Source: Gammaproteobacteria bacterium
GTDB taxonomy: Bacteria > Pseudomonadota > Gammaproteobacteria > JAADHQ01
Assembly: GCA_013151795.1 (NCBI GenBank)
Contig: JAADHQ010000111.1
Location: 1-33,992 of the forward strand
DNA length: 33,992 nucleotides
Reading direction: 5' to 3'
Part shown: piece by piece, positions 1-8,964 of the stretch
How the letters are laid out: the number at the start of each line of letters is the position of its first letter
Numbering within the stretch: the first letter of the stretch is position 1
Position numbers and translations under genes: made by a program
The notes under the pieces: model-generated
Database searches by the model: none
The model's input: the letters and a program-made list of their open reading frames with translations, nothing else
What the model was told of the DNA's origin: nothing

Positions 1-2
1 AA

Positions 3-749
3 CAGGGAGATATTACTTCTCTGAATCGCATAGGTATGCATTATCTGGACGGTAAGGAGGTGAAAAGGAACCTTTATAAGGCCATGCCTTATTTTAAAAA
101 ATCAGCTGACCTGGGTGATAAAGTAGGGGCTAATAATTTTAAATATGTCTCTCAGCAAATCAGGTTGCGTAAACAGTGGAAGGAAGGTGATCAAAATGAG
201 TTATCTGTTTCGATATCTCTAAATCCAAAAGCCCCTAGATTAATAATCTTTCAGTCGTTGGGATGCATTCATTGTGCGAGATTTGTAAAAAAACACCTTT
301 ATTGGCTAAAAGAAGCAGTTGCGGCAGAGAAACTATCGTTAAGGATTGTCGATATTCATTGGGGTTTCAGTGGTTATTTAGGTAAGATGTCACGTTATTT
401 AAGTTGCATCTCTGAGGAGAAAAGTAACCGGGAATACCTTTCTGCACTTTTTAGTTTTTCGAACTACATTGTCACAAAAACGGATGGAAAGACCCCCGAC
501 ACCGAAAAATTATCGGATAAAATAACGAGAAGAGTATTAGATGGAGCCTTTAAAAGAATCCGTAAAAAGTATCAGAGTGTTTCAGAGTCTTGCTTAAATA
601 AAGATGGAAGTGAGAAGACTAAAAAATTGAATGAGGCAGTTAAGAAATTAAAAATTAAAAAAGTTCCTGCGTATCATTTCGCGGGTCAGCTTTATAGTCG
701 GGATCAATTTCCGATACTAAAGAAACGTATTATGGAAGCGATGCGATAG
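3..749 (+). CDS. Sel1-repeat protein with C-terminal thioredoxin-like domain (5' end outside window)
   Basis: The frame is open to the window edge. The residues before the first ATG (position 36) continue a Sel1-like repeat (GDITSLNRIG, then MHYLDG, KAMPYFKKSADLGD), so the true start lies upstream. After the repeat comes a thioredoxin-fold segment: a strand (RLIIFQSLG), a CIHC active-site motif at the start of a helix, a helical insertion with two further cysteines, and a late VPAYHFAGQLY stretch placed like the cis-proline loop of DsbA/DsbG relatives. A role in thiol-disulfide chemistry, probably in the envelope, is inferred; the export signal would be in the missing part. Sel1 repeats usually mediate protein contacts. 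No obvious partner is adjacent. Confidence 0.75.
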   Translation, partial: QGDITSLNRIGMHYLDGKEVKRNLYKAMPYFKKSADLGDKVGANNFKYVSQQIRLRKQWKEGDQNELSVSISLNPKAPRLIIFQSLGCIHCARFVKKHLYWLKEAVAAEKLSLRIVDIHWGFSGYLGKMSRYLSCISEEKSNREYLSALFSFSNYIVTKTDGKTPDTEKLSDKITRRVLDGAFKRIRKKYQSVSESCLNKDGSEKTKKLNEAVKKLKIKKVPAYHFAGQLYSRDQFPILKKRIMEAMR

Positions 750-817
750 GCGTTTCGTTTTTATCAAGCAGACAGAGTCAGGTGTGATGATGTTATTTAA
801 TCCGGTTGGATATTGTT

Positions 818-1435
818 ATGTATCAGGGTGAAAAGTTTAACAGTATTACTCATCTCGTTGGAGCTGTGCTGGCGCTCGCTGGTCTGGTGATACTGGTTGT
901 ATTTGCTTCACTTCAGGGAGACCCGTGGAAGATCATCAGTTTTAGTATCTACGGTACATCTTTATTCCTGTTATATAGTTTGTCAACGCTCTATCACTCA
1001 TTACGTGGGCGTGCGAAAAACATTTTCATGACGCTTGACCATGTTGCTATTTACCTGCTAATTGCTGGTAGCTATACACCATTTACGTTGGTAACCCTGC
1101 GAGGTGGTTGGGGGTGGTCTCTGTTTGGTGCTATATGGGGGCTGGCTATTATCGGCATTATTATAGATAGTCGGCATAAGCAGGGGCGGCGTGGCATACA
1201 AATGCTTATCTATTTATTGATGGGCTGGCTTATCGTGATTGCTATTTATCCGATGGTTAATGCCTTACCAACGGGTGCGCTGGTGTTGTTGGTGCTGGGC
1301 GGTGTGTTTTATACCAGTGGTATTATTTTTTATGTGCTTGATAATAAGGTGAAACATGCGCATGGTATCTGGCACTTGTTTGTGTTGGCAGGTAGTATTT
1401 CTCATTTTCTGACGATGTTGTTATATGTTTTGTAA
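818..1435 (+). CDS. trhA: TrhA/hemolysin III family membrane protein (PAQR superfamily)
   Basis: This is a 205-residue, seven-helix integral membrane protein. It starts with the family-typical MYQGEKFNSITHLVGA and carries the conserved polar set of the PAQR fold: LYHSLRG after helix 2, LDHVAIYLLIAGSYTPF, and WHLFVLAGSISHF in the last helix. The His/Asp/Ser residues form a metal site in this family. Bacterial members (TrhA, formerly YqfA) are linked to membrane energetics and fluidity; true haemolytic activity is doubtful. An upstream TTG at 806 is in frame, but the ATG at 818 gives the standard N-terminus. No strong Shine-Dalgarno site is visible. The gene appears monocistronic. Confidence 0.88.
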   Translation: MYQGEKFNSITHLVGAVLALAGLVILVVFASLQGDPWKIISFSIYGTSLFLLYSLSTLYHSLRGRAKNIFMTLDHVAIYLLIAGSYTPFTLVTLRGGWGWSLFGAIWGLAIIGIIIDSRHKQGRRGIQMLIYLLMGWLIVIAIYPMVNALPTGALVLLVLGGVFYTSGIIFYVLDNKVKHAHGIWHLFVLAGSISHFLTMLLYVL

Positions 1436-1440
1436 TCAAT

Positions 1441-1480
1441 GCCCGAATATTCTGCTTAATAATTCGCTAAGATTACGGGC
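1441..1480. terminator. possible weak terminator or inverted repeat after trhA
   Basis: GCCCG-AAT at 1441-1448 can pair with ATT-a-CGGGC at 1472-1480 around a long AT-rich loop. It lies just after the trhA stop and is followed only by TAAAGTTTAATT, so termination is uncertain. Confidence 0.3.
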
Positions 1481-1570
1481 TAAAGTTTAATTCCCTTACT
1501 GATTCACTCTCTTTGTTTGCCTGTTCCCGGGTTAAACTATTAGTTGTTTATTTTATTATGTGAGAATAGT

Positions 1571-3058
1571 TTGATAAAAATTCCGTTTAACAATCAATAT
1601 GCCTGTCTTGGTGGCAAGTTCTATTCTGAGGTTTTACCTATCCCGGTATCACAACCATCGTTAATAAAATTTAATGATGAGTTGGCACATAGTGTGGGTT
1701 TGTCTGTTGATGATTTTGACAGGGATGATATTAGTGCCGTGTTTTCAGGTAATGTGATACCTGATGGTGCTCAACCTTTGGCAATGGCTTATTCAGGGCA
1801 TCAGTTCGGCAATTTCAGTCCGCAGTTGGGTGATGGTCGTGCAATTTTACTGGGGGATATTAAAGATGAAGATGGCACCAGCGTGAGTGTGCAATTAAAA
1901 GGTTGTGGGCGTACTCATTTTTCTCGTAACGGTGATGGTCGTGCGGCACTGGGGCCGGTGTTACGTGAATACCTGGTTAGTGAGGCGATGGCAAAATTAA
2001 ATACGCCGACTACCCGCGCACTGGCTGCGGTTGCTACAGGTGAAGGTGTTAACCGGGAGTGCCTGGTGCCAGGTGGAATAATTACCCGTACTGCATCGAG
2101 CTTTGTGCGAATTGGTACGTTTCAGTACTTTGCAGCACAAGGTGATACGGCGTCTGTGAAACAACTCGCTGATTTTGTGATAGAACAAAACTATCCGGAT
2201 GTGACTGAGTCTGGCCAGCCTTATGCGGATTTATTAGTGGCTGTAATTAAAGGTCAGGCCAGCCTGATAGCAAAATGGATGCAGCTGGGTTTTATTCATG
2301 GGGTGATGAATACAGATAATATGTCAATTGCGGGAGAAACGATTGATTATGGGCCGTGTGCATTTATTGATGCCTATGCACATAACCAGGTGTTTAGTTC
2401 TATCGATCGTGGTGGGCGTTATGCCTATAATAATCAGCCGAATATTGGTTTGTGGAATTTAACACGACTGGCTGAATCACTGTTGCCGTTGCTTGCTGAT
2501 ACAACAGATAAGGCTGTGGATATTGCGCAGGGTATATTGGAATCATTTACTGAGGAGTATGAGCGTTTCTGGTTGTCAGGGATGCGTTTAAAGTGCGGGT
2601 TACAGGCTATAGAAAATAGTGATCGAGATGATAAAGTACTCATAGAATCACTTTTGGATATTATGCATAGCAATAGCGCTGATTTTACATTAACGTTTCG
2701 TTCTTTATCACAATTGAAAGTAGAGCCAGGTCAAGGTGATGATGGTATTCGGGATTTATTTCAGAACCCGTTGCAGTTTGATGAGTGGGGAGAGAAATGG
2801 CGTGAACGAGTAATACAGCAAGATCTGGACGATGTAGAACGGCAAAAAATCATGCAGGCTGTTAACCCGATTTACATTCCGCGTAATCATCAAATTGAAG
2901 CGGCCATTCGAGCAGCAGAAGATAATGCAGATTATTCTGTGTTTCATGATTTACATGAGGTGTTACAGAGCCCGTTTGTGCGGCAAGTTAATAAGGCAAG
3001 TTACCAGTTACCACCAGAACCTGAAGAAATTATCCACCAAACATTTTGTGGCACGTGA
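1571..3058 (+). CDS. selO: SelO (YdiU) protein adenylyltransferase
   Basis: Pseudokinase-fold enzyme that transfers AMP from ATP to Ser/Thr/Tyr of target proteins, linked to redox homeostasis. Recognisable blocks in order are AYSGHQFGNFSPQLGDGRA, LKGCGRTHFSRNGDGRAALG, a long helical stretch, the active-site segment HGVMNTDNMS followed by TIDYGPCAFIDAY (metal and catalytic Asp/Asn), and a C-terminus ending FCGT. The terminal Cys is the position where eukaryotic SelO has selenocysteine. The frame can begin at a TTG at 1544 (504 aa). I prefer the TTG at 1571 (495 aa, MIKIPFNNQYA): it matches the family N-terminus and has GAGAA about six bases upstream; no ATG suits. Length fits the family. Confidence 0.92.
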   Translation: MIKIPFNNQYACLGGKFYSEVLPIPVSQPSLIKFNDELAHSVGLSVDDFDRDDISAVFSGNVIPDGAQPLAMAYSGHQFGNFSPQLGDGRAILLGDIKDEDGTSVSVQLKGCGRTHFSRNGDGRAALGPVLREYLVSEAMAKLNTPTTRALAAVATGEGVNRECLVPGGIITRTASSFVRIGTFQYFAAQGDTASVKQLADFVIEQNYPDVTESGQPYADLLVAVIKGQASLIAKWMQLGFIHGVMNTDNMSIAGETIDYGPCAFIDAYAHNQVFSSIDRGGRYAYNNQPNIGLWNLTRLAESLLPLLADTTDKAVDIAQGILESFTEEYERFWLSGMRLKCGLQAIENSDRDDKVLIESLLDIMHSNSADFTLTFRSLSQLKVEPGQGDDGIRDLFQNPLQFDEWGEKWRERVIQQDLDDVERQKIMQAVNPIYIPRNHQIEAAIRAAEDNADYSVFHDLHEVLQSPFVRQVNKASYQLPPEPEEIIHQTFCGT

Positions 3059-3113
3059 ATGATTAAAAAATCAGTTATGGGTGTAATCTGTTTTGTTCAG
3101 AATTAATCAGAGG

Positions 3114-5558
3114 TTATCTGGATATTACTTTTTCAGGCAGGGCAAATAGTTCGGCAACAGGTCTTGGTTCTTCTATGCCGTAACCCTGCGCATAGTCAAC
3201 GCCAATATCCATAAGTGTTTGCAGTACTTGTTTATTTTCAACAAATTCAGCCACAGTTTGCATACCAAAAACATGGCCAATATGATTGACTGCCATGACC
3301 AGTTCTTTATCGATGTTGCTGGAATTAATGCCTTTTACATAGCTTCCGTCAATTTTTAAATAATCAACTGACAGGTTTTTTAGATAGGAAAAGGAGCACA
3401 TGCCACTTCCAAAGTCATCAAGTGCAAATTTACAACCAAGGTTTCTCATTGCATCAATGAAGTTTCTGGCATTTTCAAGGTTGGAGATAGCAACGGACTC
3501 GGTTATCTCGAAGCAGATAACGTGGGCTGGCACATGGTATCGAGTTAATAGTTGTTGCACGGTAGATAACAGATCCTGGTTGGCGATGCTTTCGCCTGAA
3601 AGATTGATGTTGAATAAATAATTTCTGTCGGAGGGCCATTCATGATTGTTTCCTAAAATCTGACTGGAGATAGTGGCCAGTACATGTTTGATTACCCAGC
3701 GGTCTATTTGTGGCATTAACATGTATCTTTCAGCCGCAGGTAGAAATGCCATGGGAGGGATGATTTTATTATCATCGCCAATCATTCTTATTAATATTTC
3801 CACATGCATATCTTTTGTATCAGGATCTGCAAGCGATATGATAGGTTGAAAATATAAGCAAAAGCGATCGTTTGTGAACGCATTTTTAATTTTATCCAGC
3901 CATTGTGTTTCACCCCGTCTTCTTTCGAGGTCAAGCCCTTCCGGTTTGTATATATGGATGCAATTACGTCCATTTTCCTTGGCTGTGTAACAGGCGATAT
4001 CGGCAGATGCGAGAATGTCATCTTTTCGTTCACTATTTTCGTCTATGACAACAATTCCGACGCTTACACCGATTTCAAAATATTTGCCATCCCAGTGAAA
4101 ATGAAAATCATCAATGGATTGTCTTAATTTTTCAGCTAGAGAGTGGGCTTTTTCGACGGAGCAGTTTGACAGTAATAAGCCGAATTCATCTCCTCCCAGT
4201 CTTGCCAGTGTGTCTGTACTGCGTATATGTGCCTGAAACATGTCTGCTATTTGCTTAAGCATTTCGTCACCTGCTACATGTCCACAGGTATCGTTTACAA
4301 TCTTGAATCGATCAAGATCGAGGTAGCATAATGCATGTTGCTGTTTATTGTTTTTTGCATTTTCAATTAACTGTCTTAGTTGTTGGTCAAATGCGCTGCG
4401 GTTATATAAACCGGTTAGCCAATCGTGACTGGCCTGGTAGGAAAGTTGCCGTTCAAGTTCACGAGATGTACCAACATCCTGCAGTACTACAACAATACCG
4501 GTTACTTCTTTTGAATTATCGTATATGGGTGCGGCTGAGAGGTTGATATCAATTGCTTTGTTGTTGTTATTAGTTAATATGCCGTTGAGTCTGATTGGTT
4601 TTCCCTGTTTTGCATCACAGCCTTTTACGGACAGGTTTATTTTCTCCCCGCTGTTATAATCGGTCATTGATAACAGTTCTGATAATGGTTTTCCTTTTAC
4701 CTCTGAGATGTTCCAGCCGGTAATATGTTCAGCTGCACTGTTGAGTGACTGTACGCAACATAACTGGTCAGTTGAGATAACGGCTTCTGAAATCGATTCC
4801 AGTGTGATTTCGGCGCGGTCTTTTTCGTATGTTAATGCAGTGTCTGTTTTTTGAAGATGTTGTAATGCCTCTTCCAGTGCGGCTGATTTTTTAACTTGTT
4901 GTTCCAGTGCCTGATTGATGAACTTTGAGATAAAACCAAATTCGTCATCACGTTGTTCGTTAAATCGATGTTTTGTCTTGCCATTGAGGATATTATTTGC
5001 TGTGTCAACCATTGACATGAAAGGTGATGTGAGTATTTTTTTCAGAATTAATTGTAACAACATACCAAATGAGAAAAAAATGATTATCATCATGACCAGA
5101 AAATCCCTGCGGTATTCTGTTACTACCTTTTCAATGTCAGGTAAACAGACTGAAAGTGTATTGTTAACAGAGCCGTTGGCATTTAATGCAGGTGTTTTAA
5201 ATTTAGTGATGTAAGGATTGCAAGTTTTGTTATATTGGCCTATGTTGACCTGCCATTTTTTTGATTCGATACGAAAACCATCAATTTGATGGGTTTCAGG
5301 GATAGGCTGGAGAAGCGTGCGTAGTTTTTCATTATTTATGTCAGGGTTGAGAGAAAGGATCTGGCTGACTGAGAAAGCGGTAGCTTGTACGCGCGCATTG
5401 TATTTATCAAGCTGCGACTGATTAAAATCCTTGATGAGTATCAGTGAAGCAATAATACCGATCAGTACCATTCCCCAGAAAACGATACCCGATATTTTTA
5501 GTGGTAAGCTGATACTTTTAATTTTTGTTTTAGCAGGCGCTGCTTTTTTTTCATTCAT
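3114..5558 (-). CDS. membrane PAS-GGDEF-EAL protein (c-di-GMP cyclase/phosphodiesterase)
   Basis: 814 residues: membrane helix about 22-44, a periplasmic sensor stretch about 45-150 with two Cys, second helix about 152-172, HAMP-like linker, PAS about 247-365, then GGDEF and EAL domains. The cyclase site is intact (RLGGDEFG, 455-459) and preceded by a canonical inhibitory I-site RSTD (446-449), so diguanylate cyclase activity with product feedback is expected. The EAL domain reads E-I-L in place of E-A-L but keeps the expected acidic and polar motifs: INLSGES, FEITESVA, ALDDFGSG, YLKIDGSYVK and TVAEFVE. Phosphodiesterase activity is therefore plausible too. The start codon overlaps the stop of the upstream DUF2892 gene (ATGA), so the two are translationally coupled. 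The ligand of the periplasmic sensor is unknown. Confidence 0.93.
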   Translation of the reverse strand: MNEKKAAPAKTKIKSISLPLKISGIVFWGMVLIGIIASLILIKDFNQSQLDKYNARVQATAFSVSQILSLNPDINNEKLRTLLQPIPETHQIDGFRIESKKWQVNIGQYNKTCNPYITKFKTPALNANGSVNNTLSVCLPDIEKVVTEYRRDFLVMMIIIFFSFGMLLQLILKKILTSPFMSMVDTANNILNGKTKHRFNEQRDDEFGFISKFINQALEQQVKKSAALEEALQHLQKTDTALTYEKDRAEITLESISEAVISTDQLCCVQSLNSAAEHITGWNISEVKGKPLSELLSMTDYNSGEKINLSVKGCDAKQGKPIRLNGILTNNNNKAIDINLSAAPIYDNSKEVTGIVVVLQDVGTSRELERQLSYQASHDWLTGLYNRSAFDQQLRQLIENAKNNKQQHALCYLDLDRFKIVNDTCGHVAGDEMLKQIADMFQAHIRSTDTLARLGGDEFGLLLSNCSVEKAHSLAEKLRQSIDDFHFHWDGKYFEIGVSVGIVVIDENSERKDDILASADIACYTAKENGRNCIHIYKPEGLDLERRRGETQWLDKIKNAFTNDRFCLYFQPIISLADPDTKDMHVEILIRMIGDDNKIIPPMAFLPAAERYMLMPQIDRWVIKHVLATISSQILGNNHEWPSDRNYLFNINLSGESIANQDLLSTVQQLLTRYHVPAHVICFEITESVAISNLENARNFIDAMRNLGCKFALDDFGSGMCSFSYLKNLSVDYLKIDGSYVKGINSSNIDKELVMAVNHIGHVFGMQTVAEFVENKQVLQTLMDIGVDYAQGYGIEEPRPVAELFALPEKVISR

Positions 5559-5950
5559 CTAAAGCCTAGCCATTTCAGCATTAAAAACATTGGGCATACA
5601 CCGCTGACACCAGCGCCGAATATTGCAATAGCCATAAACCATGTAAAAAACCAGAGAGCATCTGGAAATATAACGTATGACAAGAGTAACAACGAGCCAA
5701 CCATCAGACGCCAGGCACGTTCTGAATCAAAGTTTATTTTTTTCTCAAAAGTAATTCCAATACATCCTTCAGCGGCGTCTTCTGTTGATTCTGTTTTTCT
5801 TATGAGGTTGATTATGACGGGAATTCGATAGTTGGTTATACCCTCAAGTAAAATTATGGTAATAATGCCCCACATGACGTATTGCAGGTCAAGATACAAG
5901 GTGAGTAGCAAAGATAAGCCAATTATGAATCGATATGCACGGTTCGACAT
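5555..5950 (-). CDS. DUF2892 (YgaP-type) inner-membrane protein
   Basis: 131 residues with two hydrophobic hairpins: helices near residues 5-38 and 85-120, with a polar linker between them. The second half (DSERAWRLMVGSLLLLSYV, later GVSGVCPMFLMLKWLG) has the feel of the DUF2892 two-helix module found in YgaP and in many small membrane proteins: a conserved Arg before the first helix and G-x-CP near the second. It overlaps the GGDEF-EAL gene by four bases (ATGA) and lies upstream of it, so it may be a membrane partner or accessory to that sensor; this is inference from context. A TATAAT-like -10 sits only about a dozen bases before the start (+ strand 5962-5967), which would leave a very short leader. 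Confidence 0.75.
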   Translation of the reverse strand: MSNRAYRFIIGLSLLLTLYLDLQYVMWGIITIILLEGITNYRIPVIINLIRKTESTEDAAEGCIGITFEKKINFDSERAWRLMVGSLLLLSYVIFPDALWFFTWFMAIAIFGAGVSGVCPMFLMLKWLGFR

Positions 5951-6364
5951 GCGTGTTTACCATTATAGAGTGTGAAAAACGTTGTTACGGATATGTATCG
6001 GCAGGAAACAGAAACTATGTAGTGCTGAAGATAAATAAAACTAACTATCTGTTGAATGTGGGAGTTAATCATCTGCCTGTATTAAACACAATTATAATTA
6101 ATTTAACAAGTAGGCCTGCATTTAATTTATTAAGTAAAATGAACGCCTTGTTAGTTGTTTGGCTTAAAAGGGAGTAACGGTTAATAATGTAATAAAACCA
6201 TAACTAATTGAAAATGCTATAAAAATTATATATTATAGGCCAGTCGGTACTGGCCTGAACAACTGGAAATAATATGAGAAAATACTTAAGTACATAGCGT
6301 TATGTGAACCGGGGAGATATTGATTTCAGTTACTGGTAGCCCGTTCATGTACACATAATTAATT
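5951..6364. other. intergenic stretch between divergent/convergent neighbours
   Basis: About 410 AT-rich bases. An 80-codon frame (5935-6177, +) has no family resemblance, no Shine-Dalgarno site and a composition typical of noncoding DNA; I do not call it. The only structure seen is the inverted repeat at 6237-6256. Confidence 0.5.
6237..6256 (-). terminator. probable terminator of the DUF255 gene
   Basis: AGGCCAG (6237-6243) and CTGGCCT (6250-6256) form a perfect 7-bp stem with a 6-base loop. On the minus strand it is followed by an AT-rich tail with a run of five T, about 110 bases after the DUF255 stop. The tail is not a classic T-run directly at the stem, so confidence is moderate. Confidence 0.4.
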
Positions 6365-8119
6365 TTAGTTAAGCATTGATTGAATTTCACTTGCGTTGTA
6401 GAGCGGTAACGAACAACGCCCGTCGTTACAGACAAAGGCAGCTGTTTTCTTTAATGCTGGATATTGAATGTCTTGATTAATGAGCTTGCCTTCCCGGGTA
6501 TCCCACCATTCCAGGCGTTTATAAAAAACTGGTGTGCGCAACGCAGTTTTATATAATGCTTTCGTGAGTTTATTATTTTTATATCCTATTACAGTGATGT
6601 GCATCGGGTCTTGTCGTAGTTCATCATCAGCAAGTAGTATTCCACTTTCAGTTAGCCGTGATGTTGCAACAGCGGGTGTCGCGAGGTAGCGCATACCATG
6701 CACAGCCATTTTTTTGAATTGCTTTAACCCGGTGTAGTGGAACATCATGTTGCTTAGTCGGGTAACTGAAATGTTCTCGTCTAATTGAGGAACAGGCTTG
6801 ATTGCTTGTCCTTTTGCTATAACCGGTATAAATCCGGCATCGTTATATTTAAAATGTTTGTTGATGAATTGCGTTGTTTTAATAGCTTGAGTTAGCCAGT
6901 TTTTATTACCTGTTGCACGGTAAAGTTGTAATAGTGCTTTTGACATTGCAAGGTTGTCACCGAGGTACGGCCCTGCCGTGTCATTTCTTCCGTGGCTGTA
7001 ACCACCCTCTTTTATTGTACGATTCCAGGTTACCCATTTCGCTGCGGTTATAGCTTTGTCCAGATAGGATTGCTCACCAGTTACTTCATATAGATAGGCC
7101 AGTGCTTCGATCATCATGCCATTTTCGCGTGCATAGATGTGACGGTCGATAGCGGGTATACCGATTTTTCGGCGTTGCTGGTCATCCAGCTTGAAGTATT
7201 CATTACTGTGTTGACCTTTTACAACATCTGCGTCCTGAGAAGTATAAAATGCGCCTTCAGGTGACGTAAGAAATTTATCAATGTAACGTACAATATTGTC
7301 GGTCGCATTTTTGTAACGAGGGAGTTTCCATAGTGACCACGCATGAGTGTAAGCACGCAAATAGGCAGCTTGTACGGGTATGATTTTTTCATAGTGCTGG
7401 TGTTCCCAGTCCCCGTGCGTTGAATATTGATAAACGCCACCCCAGACAGGGTCGAACAGGTTTAATGCCTGGTCAAGGGTGAGTTTAGCCCATTGTTTTT
7501 GTTTTTTATCGCCTGCCCGTGCAAGTTTGATAGCGTATTCAAGAGAGTCACGTTCAATGTATTTTTGTGTAGTAAGCAGACCTCCTGCCTGAGTGTCAAT
7601 GATGTTGGTATGGTTTAGTTCAAGTTGTTGTAATAGTGATAAACCGAGTGTGCTCTCTTCTGCAAAACGCTCAGGCAGGTCTAGTTTTGCAGCCTGCTCG
7701 GGAGAAGGGTCGTCGACTATAGCTTGCAACAGTCGAGTCATATTTTCAGGCGCAATGTAACCTGCACGTTTGACGATTTCGGTGCCGTCAGGGGAAAATA
7801 TAATAGTGGCAGGCCAGCCATATTGGCGGTATCGGTTTGCCAGGTCGGGGCGTGCATCCTGATCGACACGTACGCTTATGTAGTGCTCTTTCAGCAATTT
7901 TTGAACGGCAGCATCACTGTATGTTTTCTCATCCATTACATGGCACCAGTGGCACCATACAGCTTCAAGATCAAGTATCACGTAACGGTTTTGCGCTTTG
8001 GCTTGCTCGAATAAATCAGCAGACCAGTTTGTCCAGTTTATCCCGTTGTTACTGGAATTGGCCTGAGCTGCAGAAAGCGCAAACAGGCAAAGAATAACGG
8101 TGATGTATTGTTTAAGCAT
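6365..8119 (-). CDS. exported thioredoxin-domain protein of the DUF255/YyaL (SSP411-like) family
   Basis: 584 residues. A signal peptide (about 1-20, ending SAAQA) marks it as periplasmic, unlike the cytosolic YyaL group. Residues about 25-140 are a thioredoxin-like domain with the family hallmark WCHWCHVM (Cys56 and Cys59) and the YGWPATIIF cis-Pro loop. The rest is the (alpha/alpha)6-barrel-like helical region resembling glycosidase toroids, closing with CNDGRCSLP, the conserved Cys-pair near the C-terminus of the family. The biochemical role of the family is not settled; a thiol-redox function is likely from the motif. It stands alone on the minus strand, divergent from the SPW gene. Confidence 0.85.
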   Translation of the reverse strand: MLKQYITVILCLFALSAAQANSSNNGINWTNWSADLFEQAKAQNRYVILDLEAVWCHWCHVMDEKTYSDAAVQKLLKEHYISVRVDQDARPDLANRYRQYGWPATIIFSPDGTEIVKRAGYIAPENMTRLLQAIVDDPSPEQAAKLDLPERFAEESTLGLSLLQQLELNHTNIIDTQAGGLLTTQKYIERDSLEYAIKLARAGDKKQKQWAKLTLDQALNLFDPVWGGVYQYSTHGDWEHQHYEKIIPVQAAYLRAYTHAWSLWKLPRYKNATDNIVRYIDKFLTSPEGAFYTSQDADVVKGQHSNEYFKLDDQQRRKIGIPAIDRHIYARENGMMIEALAYLYEVTGEQSYLDKAITAAKWVTWNRTIKEGGYSHGRNDTAGPYLGDNLAMSKALLQLYRATGNKNWLTQAIKTTQFINKHFKYNDAGFIPVIAKGQAIKPVPQLDENISVTRLSNMMFHYTGLKQFKKMAVHGMRYLATPAVATSRLTESGILLADDELRQDPMHITVIGYKNNKLTKALYKTALRTPVFYKRLEWWDTREGKLINQDIQYPALKKTAAFVCNDGRCSLPLYNASEIQSMLN

Positions 8120-8456
8120 AGTTATGTTCCGATTATATGTTATGTCTTTATATACTCGGATACTGCTGGTTTGGATGCATTATTATAGAAAATATTGATT
8201 ATCCCGTTCCACGTTTTCTGTCTTTTCTGTAAATAAGGGAAGATCATATCGAGTACCTGTTTATGTCTGTAAATATATTACAGAAGGCAGAAAACCAACT
8301 ATTTCGAGAGGTATTATGCGTGTTTTTTCGGTGAATAATGACGATATTTTTAAAAATACCTTGACCTGTGTCGGGCACACATGAGCTATATATGTAGTAT
8401 GTTCCAGAGAGTTATCAGTTATGGATAACATTGGACAGGAACAAAGGAGGTGTATT
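8120..8456. other. divergent intergenic region
   Basis: About 340 bases between the DUF255 gene and the SPW gene. It holds the MerR-type promoter at 8361-8392 for the SPW side. On the minus side a TATAAT-like element occurs near 8184-8190. A 67-codon minus frame here has no supporting features. Confidence 0.5.
8361..8392 (+). promoter_or_regulatory. MerR-type promoter of the SPW operon (dyad between -35 and -10)
   Basis: -35 TTGACC (8361-8366), a 20-bp spacer and -10 TATATA (8387-8392). An imperfect 21-bp dyad, ACCTGTGT-N5-ACACATGA, fills the spacer (8364-8384). Spacers of 19-20 bp with a dyad between the hexamers are diagnostic of MerR-family control. The ATG of the SPW gene lies 65 bases downstream. 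Three sister sites are in this window. Confidence 0.72.
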
Positions 8457-8828
8457 ATGGACAAGCAACGTTGGCAAGACTGGACAGTTGTTACATTGGG
8501 TATCTACCTGGTGCTGGCACCGCTCATTGGTATTGGCACGATAGGTGGCGTGGCTGCAATTAACTCATACGTAGTTGGTACATTGATAGCATTAATTGCG
8601 TTTTCAGCAGTTGCCCAAATGGAGGTGTGGAAAGAATATATTAATATAATTCTTGGATTCTGGTTGGTAGCCGCACCGTTTGTATTAAATTTTACGGATC
8701 TGGTAGCGCCTGTATGGAACCAGGTTATCGTAGGTATTCTGGTTGCTGGAGTCGCTCTGGATGCCATATTAGAAAAACCACCTACATCTACCGGGCATAA
8801 TGATCATGTAGGTCATGGTCATGCCTAG
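8457..8828 (+). CDS. SPW-repeat membrane protein
   Basis: 123 residues with four hydrophobic helices arranged as two SPW-type repeats: RWQDWTVVTLGIYLVLAPL near the start and WKEYINIILGFWLVAAPFV in the middle. Each has the Trp then G-x-x-L-x-x-x-P pattern of the family. The C-terminal tail is hydrophilic and His-rich (GHNDHVGHGHA), which could bind metal. The frame is open further upstream, but the ATG at 8457 is set by a perfect AGGAGGTG site a few bases before it. Its function is unknown. It is the first gene after the MerR-type promoter and probably heads an operon with the DUF2933 gene and possibly the malate dehydrogenase gene. Confidence 0.85.
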   Translation: MDKQRWQDWTVVTLGIYLVLAPLIGIGTIGGVAAINSYVVGTLIALIAFSAVAQMEVWKEYINIILGFWLVAAPFVLNFTDLVAPVWNQVIVGILVAGVALDAILEKPPTSTGHNDHVGHGHA

Positions 8829-8964
8829 TGATGTTTTGTTGTCTGTGAGGAGGCAGTAAACGGCCCGGATCTGAATGGCAAGCAGGTGACGAGTTTATCA
8901 GTAGATAAATATTCGGACTGTCGCACGGAAGGGTCCAGGCTGTTTCAATACAAGGAGAAACAAG

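Noticed and set aside
3932-3950. GGTCAAG inside the GGDEF-EAL gene as a fifth MerR-type site
   Set aside because: There is no dyad and no properly spaced -10, and it lies within coding sequence.
4915-5214. 99-codon plus-strand frame
   Set aside because: It is antisense inside the GGDEF-EAL gene and has no start signal.
5935-6177. 80-codon plus-strand frame
   Set aside because: It has no Shine-Dalgarno site, no family resemblance and overlaps the start of the DUF2892 gene on the other strand.
8261-8464. 67-codon minus-strand frame
   Set aside because: It covers the SPW promoter and leader and has no supporting feature.
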